In this document: piece by piece, positions 30,370 to 32,661 of the stretch
How the letters are laid out: the number at the start of each line of letters is the position of its first letter
How positions within the stretch are numbered: the stretch's first letter is position 1
NCBI GenBank assembly: GCA_035637595.1
Contig: DASPWW010000137.1
Span: forward strand, 1 to 32,661
Length of the DNA stretch: 32,661 bases
Direction: 5' to 3'
From: DASPWW01 sp035637595
GTDB lineage: Bacteria; Actinomycetota; Thermoleophilia; Solirubrobacterales; 70-9
Translations under genes and position numbers: made by a program
The notes under the pieces: generated by a model
Told to the model about the DNA's origin: nothing
The model's database searches: none
What the model saw: only the letters and a program-made list of their open reading frames with translations

Positions 30370-31092
30370 ATGGCGGACGCCGCGAACGTTCACCCGCTCC
30401 CGACGGACTCCCGGGCATGCCCGTTCGGCGCCTGCGACGGCTCCGGGTGGATCCTCGGTCCCGAGGACGTGGCGCGGCCGTGCGAGTGCCGCGAGCGCCG
30501 CGTAGCCCGGGCCCGCTCGCGCGGCGTCGCCTCGGTGATCCCGGCCAAGTACCGCGGGGTGGGCTTCGATCGCCCACCGATCTCCGACCTCGACGCGACC
30601 GTGGTCCGCGTCGTGCGCGAGTTCGTGGACGGCCTCGGCGACAACCTATCCGCGGGCCGCGGCCTGTGGCTGATGGGGGATGTCGGGACCGGCAAGACCT
30701 CGCTCGCGATGGTCGTCTCCAAGGCGGCGCTCGAGCTCGGCCGCTCTGTCGCGATCTACTCGCTGCCGCGCCTGCTGGCCCGCATCAGGCGAACCTACGA
30801 CGCCGAGCACGGAGAGCAGTCCTACCTCGAGTTCTTCGAGCGCCTGACGTCCGTGGACTTGCTCCATGTCGACGACCTCGGGGCCGAGAAGCGCTCCGAC
30901 TGGGTGCTCGAGCAGCTCTACGCGATGGTCAACGAGCGCTACGAGGCCGAGCGGTCGATGGTCGTCACCACCAACCTCGACCAGGCCGCGCTCGAGGAGC
31001 AGATCGGGATGCGCACCGTCTCGCGCCTCGTCGAGATCTGCGGAGACCCGCTGCCGCTGTTCGGCCAGGACCTGCGATACCGCGTCGGCTAG
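30370..31092 (+). CDS. DnaC/DnaI-like ATPase, putative helicase loader
   Basis: A 240-aa AAA+ ATPase of the DnaC/IstB group. The N-terminal part has four cysteines in a probable zinc site: Cys17, Cys22, Cys38 and Cys40 (CPFGAC then CEC). The ATPase domain has Walker A GDVGTGKTS (103-111, Lys109), Walker B LLHVDDLGAEK (Asp168-Asp169), sensor 1 MVVTTNL and an arginine-rich end (MRTVSRLVEIC) that can supply the Arg finger. Its place right behind dnaB suggests that it loads DnaB at origins or stalled forks. This is notable because most Actinobacteria are thought to rely on DciA. ATG 30370 is chosen as the first start after dnaB. Confidence 0.82.
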   Translation: MADAANVHPLPTDSRACPFGACDGSGWILGPEDVARPCECRERRVARARSRGVASVIPAKYRGVGFDRPPISDLDATVVRVVREFVDGLGDNLSAGRGLWLMGDVGTGKTSLAMVVSKAALELGRSVAIYSLPRLLARIRRTYDAEHGEQSYLEFFERLTSVDLLHVDDLGAEKRSDWVLEQLYAMVNERYEAERSMVVTTNLDQAALEEQIGMRTVSRLVEICGDPLPLFGQDLRYRVG

Positions 31093-31123
31093 CCGCGTTT
31101 GGGGGCGATTTCGGCGCCCGCGG
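31093..31123 (+). terminator. stem-loop between the loader gene and purA
   Basis: CCGCG (31093-31097) pairs with CGCGG (31119-31123), and inside it GGGCG (31103-31107) pairs with CGCCC (31115-31119) across a 7-nt loop; the two stems share one base, so not all pairs can form at once. It begins one base after the loader stop. No T-run follows. Confidence 0.35.
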
Positions 31124-31149
31124 CGGCTGAACGGCGGGCCGACGCCTCA

Positions 31150-31155
31150 TAATCT
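31150..31155 (+). promoter_or_regulatory. -10-like box for purA
   Basis: TAATCT (within CATAATCT) ends exactly 6 nt before the GTG at 31162. The purA message is therefore probably leaderless. Confidence 0.5.
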
Positions 31156-31161
31156 CGCTCC

Positions 31162-32469
31162 GTGTCCGGAATCGTGATCGTCGGCGCCCAGTGGGGCGAC
31201 GAGGGAAAAGGCAAGCTCACAGATCTGCTCGCCGAGCGGGCCGACGCCGTCGTGCGCTTCCAGGGCGGAAACAACGCCGGCCACACGATCATTCGCGACG
31301 GCGAGGAGTTTCGCTTCCATCTCGTCCCCTCCGGGATCCTCTACCCGGGCAAGACCTGCATGATCGGCAACGGGGTGGTGATCGACCCGCGCGTGCTGAC
31401 CGGCGAGCTCGAGGAGCTGAAGCGGCGCGGCATCGACTTCGGCGGCCTGCGGATCTCAGCCAACGCCCACATGGTGATGCCCTACCACGTTCTGCTCGAC
31501 ACGGCCGGCGAGGCGAAGCTCGGCAAGCTCTCGATCGGGACGACGCGGCGCGGGATCGGTCCCTGCTACGCCGACAAGGCGGCGCGCCTCGGGATCCGCG
31601 TCCAGGACCTGCTCGACGCCAAGATCCTGCGCAAGAAGATCATGGCGGCCATGGAGCCCAAGTCGCAGGCCCTGCGGCCGTTCGCCAAGGACCCGGCGCT
31701 CGACCTGCACGCCATGACCGAGGAGTACCTCACCTACGGCCACCGGCTCGAGCCCTACATCGCCGACACCGCGCGGCTGTGCTGGGAGACACTCGACAGC
31801 GGCGGAACGGTGCTCTTCGAGGGCGCCCAGGGAACGCTGCTCGACCTCGATCACGGGACCTATCCCTTCGTAACCTCGTCCAATCCCGTCGCCGGCGCGG
31901 CCTGCGTCGGGGCCGGCGTCGGCCCCGCCGACATCGACGAGGTCTGGGGCGTCGCGAAGGCCTATGCGACCCGCGTCGGGGCGGGGCCGTTTCCCTCCGA
32001 GCTCGATGACGAGATCGGCCGCCGCCTGCTCGAGGGCGGGCACGAGTACGGCACGACCACGGGGCGTCAGCGGCGCTGCGGCTGGATCGACCTCGTCGCC
32101 CTGCGCTACGCGGTTCGCCTCAACCGGATGACGGCCCTCGCGCTGACCAAGCTCGACGTCCTCGGCGGGATTGATCCGCTGCGCGTCGCGGTGCGCTACC
32201 GCCATCCCGAAGGTGCCGTCTTCGACGAGTTTCCCTATCACCAGTCGATCCTCCATATGGCCGAAGCCGATTACGAGGAGCTGCCCGGGTTCGAGGCCGA
32301 CATCGGCGAATGCCGCCGCGAGCAGGACCTGCCGCGCGAAGCGCGCGACTACGTCAGCTTCATCAGCGACTACGTCGGCGTCCCGGTGCGGCTCGTCGGG
32401 GTCGGCCCGGGCCGTGACCAGGTCGTGTGGATGGGGGAGGCCGCGGAGCCCCGGCTGCGCGCGGCGTAA
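31162..32469 (+). CDS. purA: adenylosuccinate synthetase
   Basis: A 435-aa enzyme that joins IMP and aspartate with GTP hydrolysis, the first committed step to AMP. The GTP-binding P-loop GAQWGDEGKGKLTD (about 8-21) holds the catalytic Asp, and the family blocks QGGNNAGHTI, GTTRRGIGPCYADKAAR, GAQGTLLDLDHGTYPFVTSSNP and YGTTTGRQRRCGW are intact. Length is normal (about 430). GTG 31162 gives the standard N-terminus SGIVIVGAQWGDE and has no Shine-Dalgarno site, in keeping with a leaderless start. Confidence 0.97.
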   Translation: MSGIVIVGAQWGDEGKGKLTDLLAERADAVVRFQGGNNAGHTIIRDGEEFRFHLVPSGILYPGKTCMIGNGVVIDPRVLTGELEELKRRGIDFGGLRISANAHMVMPYHVLLDTAGEAKLGKLSIGTTRRGIGPCYADKAARLGIRVQDLLDAKILRKKIMAAMEPKSQALRPFAKDPALDLHAMTEEYLTYGHRLEPYIADTARLCWETLDSGGTVLFEGAQGTLLDLDHGTYPFVTSSNPVAGAACVGAGVGPADIDEVWGVAKAYATRVGAGPFPSELDDEIGRRLLEGGHEYGTTTGRQRRCGWIDLVALRYAVRLNRMTALALTKLDVLGGIDPLRVAVRYRHPEGAVFDEFPYHQSILHMAEADYEELPGFEADIGECRREQDLPREARDYVSFISDYVGVPVRLVGVGPGRDQVVWMGEAAEPRLRAA

Positions 32470-32497
32470 CGCCCCGGGCGACGCCAGATCCCGTCCA

Positions 32498-32503
32498 TAT
32501 ACT
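32498..32503 (+). promoter_or_regulatory. -10-like box for the biotin carboxylase gene
   Basis: TATACT is nearly the consensus -10 and ends 8 nt before the ATG at 32512. The 42-bp gap after purA holds no other clear signal. Confidence 0.5.
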
Positions 32504-32511
32504 CACCCGCC

Positions 32512-32661
32512 ATGTTCGACAAGGTCCTGGTCGCCAACCGCGGCGAGATCGCGATCCGGGTGATGCGGACGCTCAAGGAGATGGGCATCGAGTCGGTCGG
32601 CGTCTACTCGGAGATCGACCGCGACGCGCCGCACGTCCGCGAGGCCGACGAGGCGCATCTG
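32512..32661 (+). CDS. accC: biotin carboxylase subunit, N-terminal part (3' truncated by window end)
   Basis: Fifty codons from ATG 32512 to the window edge. The start reads MFDKVLVANRGEIAIRV, the invariant N-terminus of biotin carboxylases, followed by LKEMGIESVGVYSEIDRDA and HVREADEAHL. The enzyme carboxylates biotin on its carrier with ATP and bicarbonate, the first half of acetyl-CoA or propionyl-CoA carboxylation. Only the start is visible, so a longer fused alpha chain (as in many Actinobacteria) or pyruvate carboxylase cannot be excluded. Confidence 0.85.
   Translation, partial: MFDKVLVANRGEIAIRVMRTLKEMGIESVGVYSEIDRDAPHVREADEAHL

Noticed and set aside
1..32661. CRISPR arrays, tRNA or rRNA genes, insertion sequences
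   Set aside because: No regularly spaced repeats, no cloverleaf-like segment in the intergenic gaps and no transposase-like frame were found on reading both strands.

Overview
The window is about 70% G+C and carries an actinobacterial chromosome segment. The conserved run rpsF-ssb-rpsR-rplI-dnaB, a MptA/B-type mannosyltransferase, a trehalose synthase of the TreT type, secreted proteins with short Ig-like repeats, and many TANNNT boxes set only 6-11 nt before start codons together suggest a member of the Thermoleophilia / Solirubrobacterales (inference; no 16S gene is present). I see no tRNA, rRNA, CRISPR array, insertion sequence or prophage. No gene-free gap exceeds about 250 bases.

Region 1 (1-3722, plus strand): the tail of an unknown gene, a SAM methyltransferase, a GNAT acetyltransferase, a membrane protein whose GGDEF and HD-GYP domains have both lost their catalytic residues, a gene remnant and a lipoprotein.

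Region 2 (3779-10562, minus strand): a long, tightly packed array read right to left. It holds a HAD hydrolase, an RDD-proline-rich-CPBP fusion, an ABC-2 exporter with a small membrane protein between ATPase and permease, then (behind its own promoter-like box) an L,D-transpeptidase, a sugar-nucleotide-type epimerase/reductase and pyrE. Many of these genes overlap or abut at stop/start codons.

Region 3 (10650-15927): MscS channel, class A penicillin-binding protein, GT-C mannosyltransferase and thiL on the plus strand. A FlgM-like small protein lies antisense to the 3' end of thiL, behind a terminator-like hairpin.

Region 4 (16078-22376): a degenerate M28-peptidase-like membrane protein on the minus strand diverges from a four-gene plus-strand operon (OmpR-type response regulator, histidine kinase, HtrA lipoprotein protease, inositol-monophosphatase-family enzyme). 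This resembles the mycobacterial mprAB-pepD envelope-stress locus.

Region 5 (22436-26664): treT, a divergent GT20 (OtsA-like) gene and a secreted Ig-like protein are linked by two TGATG stop/start overlaps. The operon ends at a large inverted repeat that contains the stop codons of both convergent genes.

Region 6 (26734-32661, plus strand): the core replication/translation cluster rpsF, ssb, rpsR, rplI, dnaB, a DnaC/DnaI-like ATPase with an N-terminal Cys motif, purA and the start of accC. An 18-codon open reading frame ends exactly on the rpsR start codon. Envelope building and stress defence (PBP, LDT, MscS, HtrA, trehalose) dominate the accessory content; housekeeping dominates the right end.
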